Source: [Mycobacterium] vasticus
GTDB lineage: Bacteria; Actinomycetota; Actinomycetes; Mycobacteriales; Mycobacteriaceae
Length of the DNA stretch: 64,000 bases
NCBI RefSeq assembly: GCF_020181595.1
Contig: NZ_CP084028.1
Coordinates: 2,700,212 to 2,764,211 of the forward strand
Reading direction: 5' to 3'
The notes beneath the pieces were generated by a model. That model saw nothing but the letters and a program-made list of their open reading frames with translations, was not told where the DNA came from and searched no databases. A program made the position numbers and the translations under genes. Below are positions 40,450 through 49,618 of the stretch, in pieces (the stretch's first letter is position 1; each line of letters opens with the position of its first letter).

Positions 40450-41192
40450 GACTCCTTGGCCGTCGCTTCCATACCCGGCACGTCTCCGACGATCTCCCGG
40501 ATCTTGGCGACCAGATCCTCCGGGGTCGACGGCCGGTAGTCCTCGCCGTTGATCCGCAGCGTGGGCGTGGCGTGGATGCCGCCGGCCCGGGCCATGCCGT
40601 CGACCAGCTTGAGGTACTTACCGCTGTTGATGCAGGCCGGAACGCTGCCGCCGGCACCCGCCTGGCGGGCCAGCTCGATCAGACGGTTGTTGTCCGGGAA
40701 GGTGGTGTCGGTCTCCTCGGGCTGCATTTCCTTGGTGTAGAGCGCGGTGTGGAACCGGCGGAACGCGTCGTTGCTCTCGTCGGCCACGCAGTAGGCCGCG
40801 GCACCGGCGCGCATCGAGTAGTCGTCACGGCCGGTCACGATCGCGGCCATGTGGTAGTCCGCGGCGATGGCGCCGCTGTCGATCAGCCGCGACACCGTCG
40901 GGCCGAACGCCCGCTCCAGGTTGCCGCACGCCGGGCAGAGGAAGTCCTCGTAGAACTCAAGCACGGCCTTGGGCTCGCCTGAGCCGTCCTTGGTGACCAG
41001 CTTGCTGGAGGTCACCCGAATGGCCTGGTTGGCGCCCTCGCGCTTGTGGTTGTTGGACAACACGATGTAGCTGATCAGGCCGACCGCGAAGATCACCACG
41101 ACGGCGATGAGACCGATCTGCATGGCGAGGTTGCGCTTGTGGTCGTTGGCCCGCAGGCCGGAGGCGCCGGGGCGTTTGGGTTTGCTGGCCAC
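40446..41192 (-). CDS. dsbA: Membrane-anchored DsbA-like thiol oxidoreductase
   Basis: 248 aa. Cytoplasmic basic start, one transmembrane helix (about 24-46), then a thioredoxin-fold domain outside the membrane with active site CPAC (Cys86, Cys89) and cis-Pro segment GIHATPTLRING. Oxidises cysteine pairs of exported proteins and is recharged by the VKOR encoded next. Corresponds to Rv2969c, so mycobacterial DsbA. Confidence 0.95.
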   Translation of the reverse strand: MASKPKRPGASGLRANDHKRNLAMQIGLIAVVVIFAVGLISYIVLSNNHKREGANQAIRVTSSKLVTKDGSGEPKAVLEFYEDFLCPACGNLERAFGPTVSRLIDSGAIAADYHMAAIVTGRDDYSMRAGAAAYCVADESNDAFRRFHTALYTKEMQPEETDTTFPDNNRLIELARQAGAGGSVPACINSGKYLKLVDGMARAGGIHATPTLRINGEDYRPSTPEDLVAKIREIVGDVPGMEATAKES

Positions 41193-41258
41193 TGTCGGTT
41201 GGTCCTCGTCTTCGGTGGTGGGTTTGCGGTTCAGCCTACCGGCGCGTGCCGGGAGGTC

Positions 41259-42359
41259 TCAGCTGCGGCTGAGGTGTGCCCGCAACGCCGAGATGAGCTC
41301 GGCGGTTGCCGCCGCGCTGCCACCGCCGAGCGGGAACAGGTTCATGAAAGCGTGCGTCATCGACCTCATCTGGCGCAGGTCGATCTCAACCCCGGCCTCA
41401 CGCAGCGCCGTGGCGAACTGTTTCCCTTCGTCGTGCAGCGGATCGAATCCGGCGACCGCAACCAGCGCGGGCGGCAGCCCGGACAGGTCACCGGCCAGCA
41501 ACGGTGACACCCGAGGGTCGCTCGGATCCACCTGTGAGCCGCCGAGATATTGGGCGGTGAACCAGTCGATATCGTGCTTGGTCAGCAGGAAACCTTCGCC
41601 GAACAGGGTGCGCGAGCGGGTCACCGCGGTGCAGTCGGTCACCGGGTAGAGCAGCCACTGCAGAATCGGCGCCGGGCCGGCGTCGTCGCGTGCCAGCAAC
41701 GCCACCGCGGCGGCCAGGTTGCCGCCGGCACTGTCCCCGCCCACCGCCACCTGTCCGGGTAGGCCGCCCAGCTCCTCGGCGTGGTCGTAGGCCCAGCGAA
41801 ACGCCGCGTAGGCGTCGTCGACCGCCGCGGGTGCAGGATGCTCAGGCGCCAGCCGGTAGTCGATCGACAGCACCACGACGTCGGCGTCCCGACAGGTGAG
41901 CCGGCACACCGCGTCGTGGCTCTCGAGGTCACCGAGTACGAACCCGCCGCCGTGGTAGAAGACCAGCAGTGCCTTGGCGCCGCCGCCGGCCGGCCGGTAG
42001 TGCCGGGCGGCGATCTCACCGGCCGGGCCGGGCAGTGTGATGTCGCGCACCTCGACGCCGCCGATACCACCGCCGCCCAGCCCGACGGACAACTCACCCA
42101 ATTGGGCCCGCGAGGCCACGACGTCGTCGCCGACGACGAGGCCGTTGACACCCATGGCGCGCTGCGCGACCAGGGTCAGCTGCAGCGTGGGATCCAAGGT
42201 GTTGCCGTCGATGGTCACCGACCGCACGCCGGTCATCAGCCGCTGCACCCCGATCGGCAGCCACGGCATCGCCTTCATCCCGACATTCATGGCGGTGCTC
42301 TTGAGCCGGTGAGTCCACCGCGGAGCGGGCCCGGAGCCGCCTGGCAGACTGCCTGGCAT
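41259..42359 (-). CDS. lipN: Esterase/lipase LipN (HSL family)
   Basis: 366 aa alpha/beta hydrolase of the hormone-sensitive-lipase family: HGGG oxyanion motif (136-139), GDSAG nucleophile elbow with Ser210, and the terminal SMTHAFMNLF with the catalytic His. Hydrolyses short acyl esters. ATG at 42357-42359 gives an N-terminus (MPGSLPG) like LipN of M. tuberculosis, but this codon overlaps the ATG of the divergent reductase inside one CATG. Met24 at 42288-42290 is the alternative start that would leave room for promoters. Confidence 0.92.
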   Translation of the reverse strand: MPGSLPGGSGPAPRWTHRLKSTAMNVGMKAMPWLPIGVQRLMTGVRSVTIDGNTLDPTLQLTLVAQRAMGVNGLVVGDDVVASRAQLGELSVGLGGGGIGGVEVRDITLPGPAGEIAARHYRPAGGGAKALLVFYHGGGFVLGDLESHDAVCRLTCRDADVVVLSIDYRLAPEHPAPAAVDDAYAAFRWAYDHAEELGGLPGQVAVGGDSAGGNLAAAVALLARDDAGPAPILQWLLYPVTDCTAVTRSRTLFGEGFLLTKHDIDWFTAQYLGGSQVDPSDPRVSPLLAGDLSGLPPALVAVAGFDPLHDEGKQFATALREAGVEIDLRQMRSMTHAFMNLFPLGGGSAAATAELISALRAHLSRS

Positions 42360-43203
42360 GACTGCTCGAAATGATTTGCGCACGGTCACGCTCAATGACG
42401 GTAATTCGATACCCCGCCTGGGTTTCGGGGTTTTCCAAATTCCGGCCGCCGACGCCGAACAGGCGGTCGCCACGGCACTGGCCGCCGGGTACCGCCACAT
42501 CGACACAGCGGCGATATACGGCAATGAGCGTGAGGTCGGCGCCGCGGTGCGTGCCAGCGGGGTGCCACGCGAGGAGATCTCCGTGGTGACCAAGGTGTGG
42601 AACGCCGATCAGGGCTACGACACGGCGCTGGCGGCGTTCGACGCGAGCATGGCGCGCCTGGGCCTGGACTACCTGGATCTCTACCTCATCCACTGGCCGC
42701 TGCCGGCGAGCGGAAAGTTCGTCGACACCTTCCGGGCGCTGGCCCACCTGCGCGATCAGGGCCGGATCCGCTCGATCGGGGTGAGCAACTTCGCACCCGA
42801 ACATCTCCAAACGCTGATCGACGGGACCGGCATCGTGCCCGTGGTCAACCAGGTTGAACTGCATCCCCGCTTCAGCCAGGCAGAATTGCGGGAAGTGCAC
42901 GCCCGGTTGGGCATCGCCACCGAGGCGTGGGCGCCGCTGGGGCAGGGCGCACTGCTGGAGAACCCGACGGTGACCGAGGTTGCGCAGCGTTGCGGCAGGA
43001 CATCGGCGCAGGTGCTGATCCGCTGGCATCTTCAGCTGGGTAATATCGTGATTCCGAAATCAGTCAGCCCTGAGCGCATCGTGAGTAACTTCGACGTCTT
43101 CGACTTCGAACTCGGCAATGCCGAGATGGCCGCGATATCCTCGCTCGACGACGGCACCCGATTGGGACCGGATCCACGCACGTTCGATTACACAGGTAGG
43201 TGA
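42358..43203 (+). CDS. Aldo-keto reductase (first of tandem pair)
   Basis: 281 aa. Catalytic tetrad Asp49, Tyr54, Lys79 and His112 is complete ([24 protein letters not shown]), with the C-terminal NADPH segment [14 protein letters not shown]. Reduces aldehydes and ketones with NADPH. Clearly an AKR5-like bacterial reductase and related to the next gene, from which it is separated by 1 bp. M. tuberculosis has only one copy (Rv2971) at this place. Confidence 0.93.
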   Translation: MTARNDLRTVTLNDGNSIPRLGFGVFQIPAADAEQAVATALAAGYRHIDTAAIYGNEREVGAAVRASGVPREEISVVTKVWNADQGYDTALAAFDASMARLGLDYLDLYLIHWPLPASGKFVDTFRALAHLRDQGRIRSIGVSNFAPEHLQTLIDGTGIVPVVNQVELHPRFSQAELREVHARLGIATEAWAPLGQGALLENPTVTEVAQRCGRTSAQVLIRWHLQLGNIVIPKSVSPERIVSNFDVFDFELGNAEMAAISSLDDGTRLGPDPRTFDYTGR

Positions 43204-43204
43204 G

Positions 43205-44044
43205 ATGACGCCGGGTACTTCGATCCCCTCCGTCGCCCTCAACGACGAGCACACGATGCCGACTCTGGGCATCGGGGTGGCCGAGCTCTCGGAGGCCGAG
43301 ACCGAGCGGGCCGTCTCGGCCGCACTCGAGGCGGGGTGCCGGTTGATCGACACCGCCAAGGTGTACGGCAACGAGGCGGCCGTGGGCCGGGCCGTCGCCG
43401 CCTCGGGTGTCCCGCGTGACGAACTGTTCATCACCACCAAGCTGGCCAACGCCGACCACGGCGTCGACGCCGCCATCGCGGCCTGCCAGGCCAGCCTGGA
43501 GCGGCTCGGCATGGACTACGTGGATCTGTATCTGATCCATTGGCCGGCTCCGGCGCTGGGCCTCTACGTCGACAGCTTCGGCGGGCTGATCCAGGCCAAG
43601 GAACTTGGCTGGGCCCGCTCGATCGGGGTGTGCAACTTCACCGCGGAGCATCTCAGCGACGTCACCGACCTGGCCTTCGAGACCCCGGCGGTCAACCAGA
43701 TCGAGCTGCACCCGCTGCTCAACCAGGCCGAGCTGCGGGCCTTCCACGCCGAGCGCGGGATCGTCACGCAGGCCTACAGCCCGCTGGCGGTGGGCCGGTT
43801 GCTCGACCACCCGGCCGTCACCGCGATCGCCGGCGAGTACGGCAAGACCCCGGCGCAGGTGCTGATCCGGTGGAGCCTGCAGTTGGGCAACTCGGTCATC
43901 CCCCGCTCGGCCTCCCCGGAGCGCATCGCCTCCAACCTGGACGTGTTCGGCTTCGAACTCGCCGACGAGCACATGAGCACCCTGGGCGGGCTCAACGACG
44001 GCACCCGGGTGCGTGAGGACCCGCTGACCTACACCGGCATCTGA
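43205..44044 (+). CDS. Aldo-keto reductase (Rv2971-like)
   Basis: 279 aa. Tetrad Asp49, Tyr54, Lys79, His112 at the same positions as in the upstream copy; C-terminal [14 protein letters not shown] binds NADPH. It follows Rv2971 more closely than its neighbour does (LNDEHTMP start, [15 protein letters not shown] end). In mycobacteria this enzyme has been linked to dicarbonyl detoxification. Its ATG begins 1 bp after the previous stop (TGAGATG), so the two are translated together. Confidence 0.94.
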   Translation: MTPGTSIPSVALNDEHTMPTLGIGVAELSEAETERAVSAALEAGCRLIDTAKVYGNEAAVGRAVAASGVPRDELFITTKLANADHGVDAAIAACQASLERLGMDYVDLYLIHWPAPALGLYVDSFGGLIQAKELGWARSIGVCNFTAEHLSDVTDLAFETPAVNQIELHPLLNQAELRAFHAERGIVTQAYSPLAVGRLLDHPAVTAIAGEYGKTPAQVLIRWSLQLGNSVIPRSASPERIASNLDVFGFELADEHMSTLGGLNDGTRVREDPLTYTGI

Positions 44045-44051
44045 TCGGCGC

Positions 44052-44642
44052 TCAGCGGGTTCGGCGGTTGATCCGCTCCACCAGCCGGGCCCGCACCTGC
44101 GGCCACTCCTGGTCGATCACCGAGTAGACAATCGTGGTCCGCCACGAGCCGTCGGTGCGGCGGGCGTGGCGGCGCAGCGCACCCTCCTCTGTCGCCCCGA
44201 TGGCTTGCACCGCACGCCGGGAACGTTCGTTCTTCTCGTCGACATTGAGTTCCACCCGAACCGCACCGAGGCGCTCGAAGCAGTGGTCGAACAACAGCAG
44301 CTTGGATTCGGAGTTGATCGCCGACCCGCGGACCCGTGCCGAGAGCCACGTGTAGCCGACCGTCACCCGACGGTGCAGCTCGCTCATGTTGTAGATCGAC
44401 GTGGTCCCGACGATCTCGCCGGTGCCGGCCTCGACCTGGGTCAGTACCTGCCGATCGGATGCCAACGCTTCGGCCACGGATTCTTCGGTGGGCGGGCCGG
44501 ATTGGCTGCCGTAGAGGAAATACCGGGTGGTCTCGACGTCGTAGGCCCGTGCCAGGCCGTCGACGTCGGCGAGCACGGTCGGGCGCAGCAGCACCCGTTC
44601 ACCGCGCAGGGTCGGCGTGGTGGTCCAGTGGTCGATCGCCAT
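44052..44642 (-). CDS. GNAT-family N-acetyltransferase (RimJ-like)
   Basis: 196 aa. RimJ/RimL-type acetyltransferase: N-terminal LRGERVLLRPTVLADVDGL, central VTVGYTWLSARVRGSAINSE and the acetyl-CoA loop with LGAVRVELNVDEKNERSRRAVQAIGATEEG. Acetylates a protein N-terminus or a small amine; target not known. ATG at 44640-44642 preceded by ACGGGGAA. Accessory gene between the reductases and the HNH nuclease. Confidence 0.9.
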   Translation of the reverse strand: MAIDHWTTTPTLRGERVLLRPTVLADVDGLARAYDVETTRYFLYGSQSGPPTEESVAEALASDRQVLTQVEAGTGEIVGTTSIYNMSELHRRVTVGYTWLSARVRGSAINSESKLLLFDHCFERLGAVRVELNVDEKNERSRRAVQAIGATEEGALRRHARRTDGSWRTTIVYSVIDQEWPQVRARLVERINRRTR

Positions 44643-44665
44643 GCATTCCCCGTTCGGTCGGGCAG

Positions 44666-45379
44666 CTATCCGGTCGGACATGTCGCCGCGGCTCGGCGCA
44701 GCTCCTCGGCCGACGGCTGATCGAGGCGTAACCCGTAGCCCCGCACGACGGCAATGTAGGCGACGGCGTACTGGCACGCGAATGATTTATTCGGCGGCAT
44801 CCACTGTCCCGGCCCGGCGTCTCCCTTGTCCTGGTTGCCCTGCCCGGCGACCGCCAGCAGGTTGGCCGGGTCGTTGGCGAAGCGCAACCGCTGACGATAC
44901 GGCCATGCCGAAGCGCCCATATCCCAGGCGTAGGACAACGGAACGATGTGGTCGATCTGTACTGCCTCACCGATTTTGGCGCCGCGGGTGAAGGAGACGG
45001 TGGCATTGGTGTAGGGGTCGTGCAGGGTGCCGGTGGCCACCGCCTCGGGGCAGCGCTTGGTCCAGACGTGGGTGATGTCGACGAGGTCCCTGTTGAGGAT
45101 GTCGTCGCGGGTGTCGCAGCCGTTGTGCCCGCCCGGCGCGTCGTTGTCGTCGTCCCAGGCGTCGCCGAACACCGAGCGCCGGTAGTCGAAGCGGTGCGTG
45201 CGGACCGGAACCACGGTGATACCGGCCAGCACGTCGGTGCCGGCCGCCACGGTGGGCATGCCGGCCAGTGCGGCGGCGGTGCGGTGGCCCCTGCTCACCG
45301 CCGACACCGTCTGATACGCCACGATCACGGCCAGCACCGCCGCAACGGCCAGCCACACCAGGGTTTTGCGGTTCGTCAC
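44666..45379 (-). CDS. Exported or membrane-anchored HNH nuclease-like protein
   Basis: 237 aa. One hydrophobic helix near the N-terminus (about 7-28) without a clear cleavage site, so anchored or secreted. The outer domain has IDHIVPLSYAWDMGA and FANDPANLLAVAGQGNQDKGD, the His/Asn pattern of the GmrSD-C/DUF1524-type HNH nuclease, plus conserved cysteines. Likely degrades DNA outside the membrane. Same position as Rv2972c, overlapping recG by 4 bp. Confidence 0.88.
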   Translation of the reverse strand: MTNRKTLVWLAVAAVLAVIVAYQTVSAVSRGHRTAAALAGMPTVAAGTDVLAGITVVPVRTHRFDYRRSVFGDAWDDDNDAPGGHNGCDTRDDILNRDLVDITHVWTKRCPEAVATGTLHDPYTNATVSFTRGAKIGEAVQIDHIVPLSYAWDMGASAWPYRQRLRFANDPANLLAVAGQGNQDKGDAGPGQWMPPNKSFACQYAVAYIAVVRGYGLRLDQPSAEELRRAAATCPTG

Positions 45380-47604
45380 GCCTTGTCCAGGTATTCGATG
45401 TCGGTGAAAGGCGCTGCCAACAGAGCCAATCCGGGATCGGTGGGATCGATTTCCCAGGCCCTGTCACAGAAGGCCCGCGCAGCCTCGATCACCTCACCGT
45501 GGTCTGCCAGCGACAACAGCTTCAAACCGCCTCGCCATCCGGACTGATTGCGCCCCAACACATCTCCCTCGCCACGCTCGCGCAGGTCCAAGTCGGCCAG
45601 GGCGAACCCGTCCAGGGTCGCCGCGACCGCCTCGAGTCGCTTTCCCGCTTTGGAGCCTTGGCGACTCGAGGTCACCAGCAGGCAGAGGCTGGCGTGCTCA
45701 CCCCGGCCGATCCTGCCACGCAGCTGGTGCAGCTGGCTGATGCCGAACCAGTCCGCGTCGGAGATCAGCATGACGGTGGCGTTGGGTACGTCGACCCCGA
45801 CTTCGATGACCGTGGTGCAGACCAGTACGTCGACGCCGCCGGTGCGAAACGCCGTCATCACCGCGTCCTTCTCGTCGCCGGACAGGCGCCCGTGCATCAG
45901 GCCCAGCCGCAGCCCCGACAACGGACCGGCACGCAGTTTGTCGAACAGCCCCACCGCGGTCTCCGAGGTTCGGCCGCCCTCGCCGGTCGCATCGGGCTTG
46001 GGAGCCTCGTCGGCCTCATCGATGCGCGGCGCCACCACATAGGCCTGACGTCCGGCCGCCACCTCCTCGCGCACCCGCGACAAGGCCCGTTCCAGCCAGG
46101 CCGGCTTCTCCTTGGCGAAGATCACCGAGCTTGCGATCGGCTTGCGGCCGCGCGGCAGCTCGCGCAGCGTGGAGGTCTCCAGGTCGCCGTAGACGGTCAG
46201 CGCGACGGTCCGCGGGATGGGAGTCGCGGTCATCACCAACAGGTGCGGAGTGATGCCCGCCGGCGCCTTGGCGCGCAACTGATCTCGCTGCTCGACACCG
46301 AATCGGTGCTGTTCGTCGACGACCACCATGCCCAGGTTGTCGAACTCGACAGCGTCGACCAGCAGGGCGTGGGTGCCCACGACGATGCCGGCCCGGCCGC
46401 CGGCGATTTCAGCGCGGGCCTGTTTCTTGGCTGCTGCCGACATCGACCCGGTGAGCAGCACCACCCCGGTGGCATGGTCGGCACCGCCCAGCTGACCGGC
46501 GAGCGCGAGCGGGCCCAGCATGTCGCGTATCGACCGGAGATGTTGAGCAGCAAGGACTTCGGTGGGCGCCAGCAGTGCGCACTGATAGCCGGCATCGACC
46601 ATCTGCAGCATGGCAAGCAGCGCAACGATCGTCTTGCCGGAGCCGACCTCGCCCTGCAGCAGCCTGTTCATCGGGCGGGAAGCGGCAAGCTCGGCACCCA
46701 GCTCACCGAGCACCTCACGTTGCCCGGCGGTCAGCTCAAAGGGCAGCCGGCCCAGCATCTCCGCCGCCAGGCCGTCGGCACGCGCGACGGCCGAAGGGCC
46801 GGACTGCGACAGTTCGGAGTTGCGCCGCATCGCCAACGCCCACTGCAGGCCGAAGGCTTCGTCGACGGCGAGCCGATCGCGAGCGCGGTCGCGTTCGGCC
46901 GCGCTCTCCGACAGATGGATCGCCCGTAGCGCTTCGTCCTCACTGATCAGGCCGCGCTCGGTACGCACCACTGCCGGCAGCGGATCGTCCACCGGCTCAA
47001 GGACATCGAGCACCTGGCGGACGCAGCTGAAGATGTCCCAGCTCTGCAGCTTGGCGGTTGCCGGATAGATCGGATAGCAGCTGCGCTCGAAATCCGACTG
47101 ACTGACCCGTCCGGTGACCTTCTGCGAGGCATCGGCGATGTTGCGCAGTGAACTGCTGCCGAAATTGCGTTCCTGCGCAACACCGTCGGCTTCTTTGAGC
47201 ACCAGAAAATCCGGATGGGTGAGCTGGATGGCACCCCGAAACAGCTTCACCTCACCGGACAGCATCACCCGGGTCCCCTTGGTCAGCCGCCAACGCAGGC
47301 CCTTGGGGTTGAAGAACGTCGCACTGACCTTGTTGCGGCCGGTGCCGACGGTGACGGCAAGGAATTGCCCCTTGCGGCGCTGCATGTCTTTGAGCTCCGC
47401 GGTGTCGATGGTGTCGACGACGGTGATGTGGTCGCCTTCGACGGGGCGGCTGTCGGATGCGCCGCGTACACCATTCCCTTCGACATAGCTGCGCGGATAG
47501 TGCCCCAGCAGGTCGCCGACGGTGCGGATACCGAACGCCTCGTCGAGTTTGTCGGCGGCGTCGGAGCCCAGGATGAAATCCAGTCGATCGCGCAGCGTCA
47601 CCAT
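45376..47604 (-). CDS. recG: ATP-dependent DNA helicase RecG
   Basis: 742 aa branch-migration helicase for stalled forks. An N-terminal wedge/OB domain (about 50-170) precedes the helicase core: Walker A GEVGSGKT, VVDEQHRFGV (DEQH box), TATPIPRT, and the C-terminal motifs VLVCTTVIEVGVD and HQLRGRIGRG. ATG at 47602-47604; 2 bp after the DhaL-domain gene. Confidence 0.97.
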   Translation of the reverse strand: MVTLRDRLDFILGSDAADKLDEAFGIRTVGDLLGHYPRSYVEGNGVRGASDSRPVEGDHITVVDTIDTAELKDMQRRKGQFLAVTVGTGRNKVSATFFNPKGLRWRLTKGTRVMLSGEVKLFRGAIQLTHPDFLVLKEADGVAQERNFGSSSLRNIADASQKVTGRVSQSDFERSCYPIYPATAKLQSWDIFSCVRQVLDVLEPVDDPLPAVVRTERGLISEDEALRAIHLSESAAERDRARDRLAVDEAFGLQWALAMRRNSELSQSGPSAVARADGLAAEMLGRLPFELTAGQREVLGELGAELAASRPMNRLLQGEVGSGKTIVALLAMLQMVDAGYQCALLAPTEVLAAQHLRSIRDMLGPLALAGQLGGADHATGVVLLTGSMSAAAKKQARAEIAGGRAGIVVGTHALLVDAVEFDNLGMVVVDEQHRFGVEQRDQLRAKAPAGITPHLLVMTATPIPRTVALTVYGDLETSTLRELPRGRKPIASSVIFAKEKPAWLERALSRVREEVAAGRQAYVVAPRIDEADEAPKPDATGEGGRTSETAVGLFDKLRAGPLSGLRLGLMHGRLSGDEKDAVMTAFRTGGVDVLVCTTVIEVGVDVPNATVMLISDADWFGISQLHQLRGRIGRGEHASLCLLVTSSRQGSKAGKRLEAVAATLDGFALADLDLRERGEGDVLGRNQSGWRGGLKLLSLADHGEVIEAARAFCDRAWEIDPTDPGLALLAAPFTDIEYLDKA

Positions 47605-47606
47605 CG

Positions 47607-49256
47607 CTACTCGACCCCGATCAGCAGTGCGTCCCCTCGGTGCCCGGTGAAGTAGACCGCCAGTTCGATGCCGGGATGCTCGTCGTGCACGTGTTTGGTG
47701 AGCACATCGACAAGGTCGCCGTCGAAGCCCGCTCCGAACAGCACCGTCACCAGGTCGCCGCCGGCCGCCAGCAGCAGATCGATCAGGCCGATGGCGGCCG
47801 AGGCGACATCGTGCGACACGATCAGCACCTCGTCACCGGCGATGCCCAATCCGTCACCGGGACGGCAGGTACCGGCCCAGGTCAGCGCCTGCTCGGTGGC
47901 CACCCGCACCGAACCGTGCCGGGTGGTGCCCGCCGCGCGGGCCATCGTGTAACCGTCGTCCACCACCGGGCGGCCCGGATCGTGCACGGCCAGTGCGGAC
48001 AGGCCCTGCACCATCGACCCGGCCGGGACCGGCACCACGTCGATGCCCCAGCCGATGGCCGCGGTGCAGCCGGCCACCAACTCCTCGGCGGCGACGTAGC
48101 CGTTGGGCAGCAGCATCACCTGAGCCGCGCCGGTGTCCACCACGGCCCGCAGCAGCTGCTGGGCGGTGATCATCATGGCCGGATCGGCGCTGTGCGGCTC
48201 GGGCCGCAGCACGCAGGCACCCTCGGACTCGAACAGCCCCTCGGCCCCGTCGCCGTCGACGACGGCCAGCACCGCGCGTTCGCGAGCCCAGCCGCCCGGC
48301 GACGGTCCGGCCGCCCCGGCCAGCACCGAGACCTGGATGCGCCGCGGCCGGCCGAACTCCAGGCCGGCCTCGACCGCGGCCCCGGCGTCGTCGGTGTGCA
48401 CGTGTACCGAATATCCGCCGACCACCCCCGATGTCGCGATCGCCACCGATTCTCCGAGTTGGCACAGCCGTTCCCGCAACATCTCGGTGTCTTCGGGGGC
48501 GCATTCGCCGAGCAGGTACATCACCTCGAACTGGGGTTCGGGTTGTTCGGTGCCGGCCGCCTGTGTGCGGGGCCGCGGCGACGGCTGATACACCGGCCGC
48601 ACCGGGGCCTGGCCGGTGATCGTCGAGCGCAGCGCATCGAGCAGCACCAGCAGGCCGCGGCCGCCGGCGTCGACCACGCCCGCGTCGGCGAGCACATCGA
48701 GCTGTTCGGTGGTCTTGTCCAACGCGTCGGCGGCGGCGTCGGTGGCGGCGGTGATCGCCACGCCCAGCCCCTCGGCCGCGGTGCGTTCGGCGGCCGAGGC
48801 GGCGGCGGCCAACACCGACACGATGGTGCCCGGCACCTCCCGGCCCCCCATCGAGGCGACCACCAACTCGGCCCCGTGCCGCAGCCCGGCACCGAGCAGC
48901 GCGGCATCGATGGCGGTGACGGCGGTGTCCCGGTTGTCCGGGGCGGTGACGTCGGCCAGGCCGCGCAGGATCTGCGACAGGATCACCCCGGAGTTACCGC
49001 GTGCCCCGTGCAACGCACCCGAGGACAGGGCGGCCGCGACGCGCGACACCTCGCCGGCGGCGGCCACGGTGTTGGCTTCGGCCAGGGCCGAACGCATGGT
49101 GAACAGCATGTTCGTGCCGGTGTCGGAGTCGGCGACCGGGAAGACGTTGAGCTGGTTGATCTCGTCGGTGTGGGTGATCAGGTCGCCGACGGCGGTGTGC
49201 GCCCAATCCCGCAGGGCGGCCGCGTCCAGCCGACGATCGAGGTTGCCCACCGCCAC
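47607..49256 (-). CDS. DhaL-domain kinase-like protein (FakA/YloV family)
   Basis: 549 aa. The N-terminal DhaL (Dak2) domain has the Mg-ATP Asp cluster NVFPVADSDTGTNM (37-50) and GALHGARGNSGVILSQI; a middle domain and a C-terminal DegV-like FakA domain follow (about 240-549, ending VYFTGHRGDALLIGVE). Firmicute FakA phosphorylates fatty acids bound to FakB; a role in actinobacteria is not proven. Here the reading frame is intact over the full length, whereas M. tuberculosis carries two pieces (Rv2974c, Rv2975c). Confidence 0.9.
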   Translation of the reverse strand: MAVGNLDRRLDAAALRDWAHTAVGDLITHTDEINQLNVFPVADSDTGTNMLFTMRSALAEANTVAAAGEVSRVAAALSSGALHGARGNSGVILSQILRGLADVTAPDNRDTAVTAIDAALLGAGLRHGAELVVASMGGREVPGTIVSVLAAAASAAERTAAEGLGVAITAATDAAADALDKTTEQLDVLADAGVVDAGGRGLLVLLDALRSTITGQAPVRPVYQPSPRPRTQAAGTEQPEPQFEVMYLLGECAPEDTEMLRERLCQLGESVAIATSGVVGGYSVHVHTDDAGAAVEAGLEFGRPRRIQVSVLAGAAGPSPGGWARERAVLAVVDGDGAEGLFESEGACVLRPEPHSADPAMMITAQQLLRAVVDTGAAQVMLLPNGYVAAEELVAGCTAAIGWGIDVVPVPAGSMVQGLSALAVHDPGRPVVDDGYTMARAAGTTRHGSVRVATEQALTWAGTCRPGDGLGIAGDEVLIVSHDVASAAIGLIDLLLAAGGDLVTVLFGAGFDGDLVDVLTKHVHDEHPGIELAVYFTGHRGDALLIGVE

Positions 49257-49329
49257 CCAACCTTCCCGCCGGCACCTCCGGTGGCCGCCAGCCTATCCAC
49301 TGCGGCTGACGGGCCCGAGTGGGGCGTTT

Positions 49330-49358
49330 TTGTTGTTGCCCGGCTCGGCGGGTATCCT
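49330..49358 (+). promoter_or_regulatory. Candidate SigA-type promoter of rpmB
   Basis: TTGTTG (49330-49335) and TATCCT (49353-49358) are separated by 17 bp in the gap before rpmB, about 70 bp upstream of its start. The spacing is ideal for a housekeeping promoter. Prediction from sequence only. Confidence 0.5.
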
Positions 49359-49426
49359 GATCAGGTTGTCGGGCCACCCACTTTCGGTTGTTGGCCCTCA
49401 AGCAAGAGTTTTGAGGAGTGTCACAT

Positions 49427-49618
49427 ATGGCTGCCGTGTGCGATATCTGCGGAAAGGGCCCCGGCTTCGGCAAGTCGGTGTCCCACTCGCACCGTCGGAC
49501 CAGCCGTCGGTGGGACCCGAACATCCAGGTCGTGCACGCCGCCCGTCCCGGTGGCAACAAGCAGCGCCTCAACGCCTGCACCTCGTGCATCAAGGCCGGC
49601 AAGGTCACCCGCGGCTAA
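49427..49618 (+). CDS. rpmB: 50S ribosomal protein L28
   Basis: 63 aa. Typical L28 ([25 protein letters not shown]) with both cysteine pairs C-x2-C (CDIC near the start and CTSC near the end), i.e. the zinc-binding form. ATG at 49427 with GAGGAG upstream; an in-frame GTG three codons earlier lacks that spacing. Its TAA is shared with the convergent ung stop (CTAA). Confidence 0.96.
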   Translation: MAAVCDICGKGPGFGKSVSHSHRRTSRRWDPNIQVVHAARPGGNKQRLNACTSCIKAGKVTRG

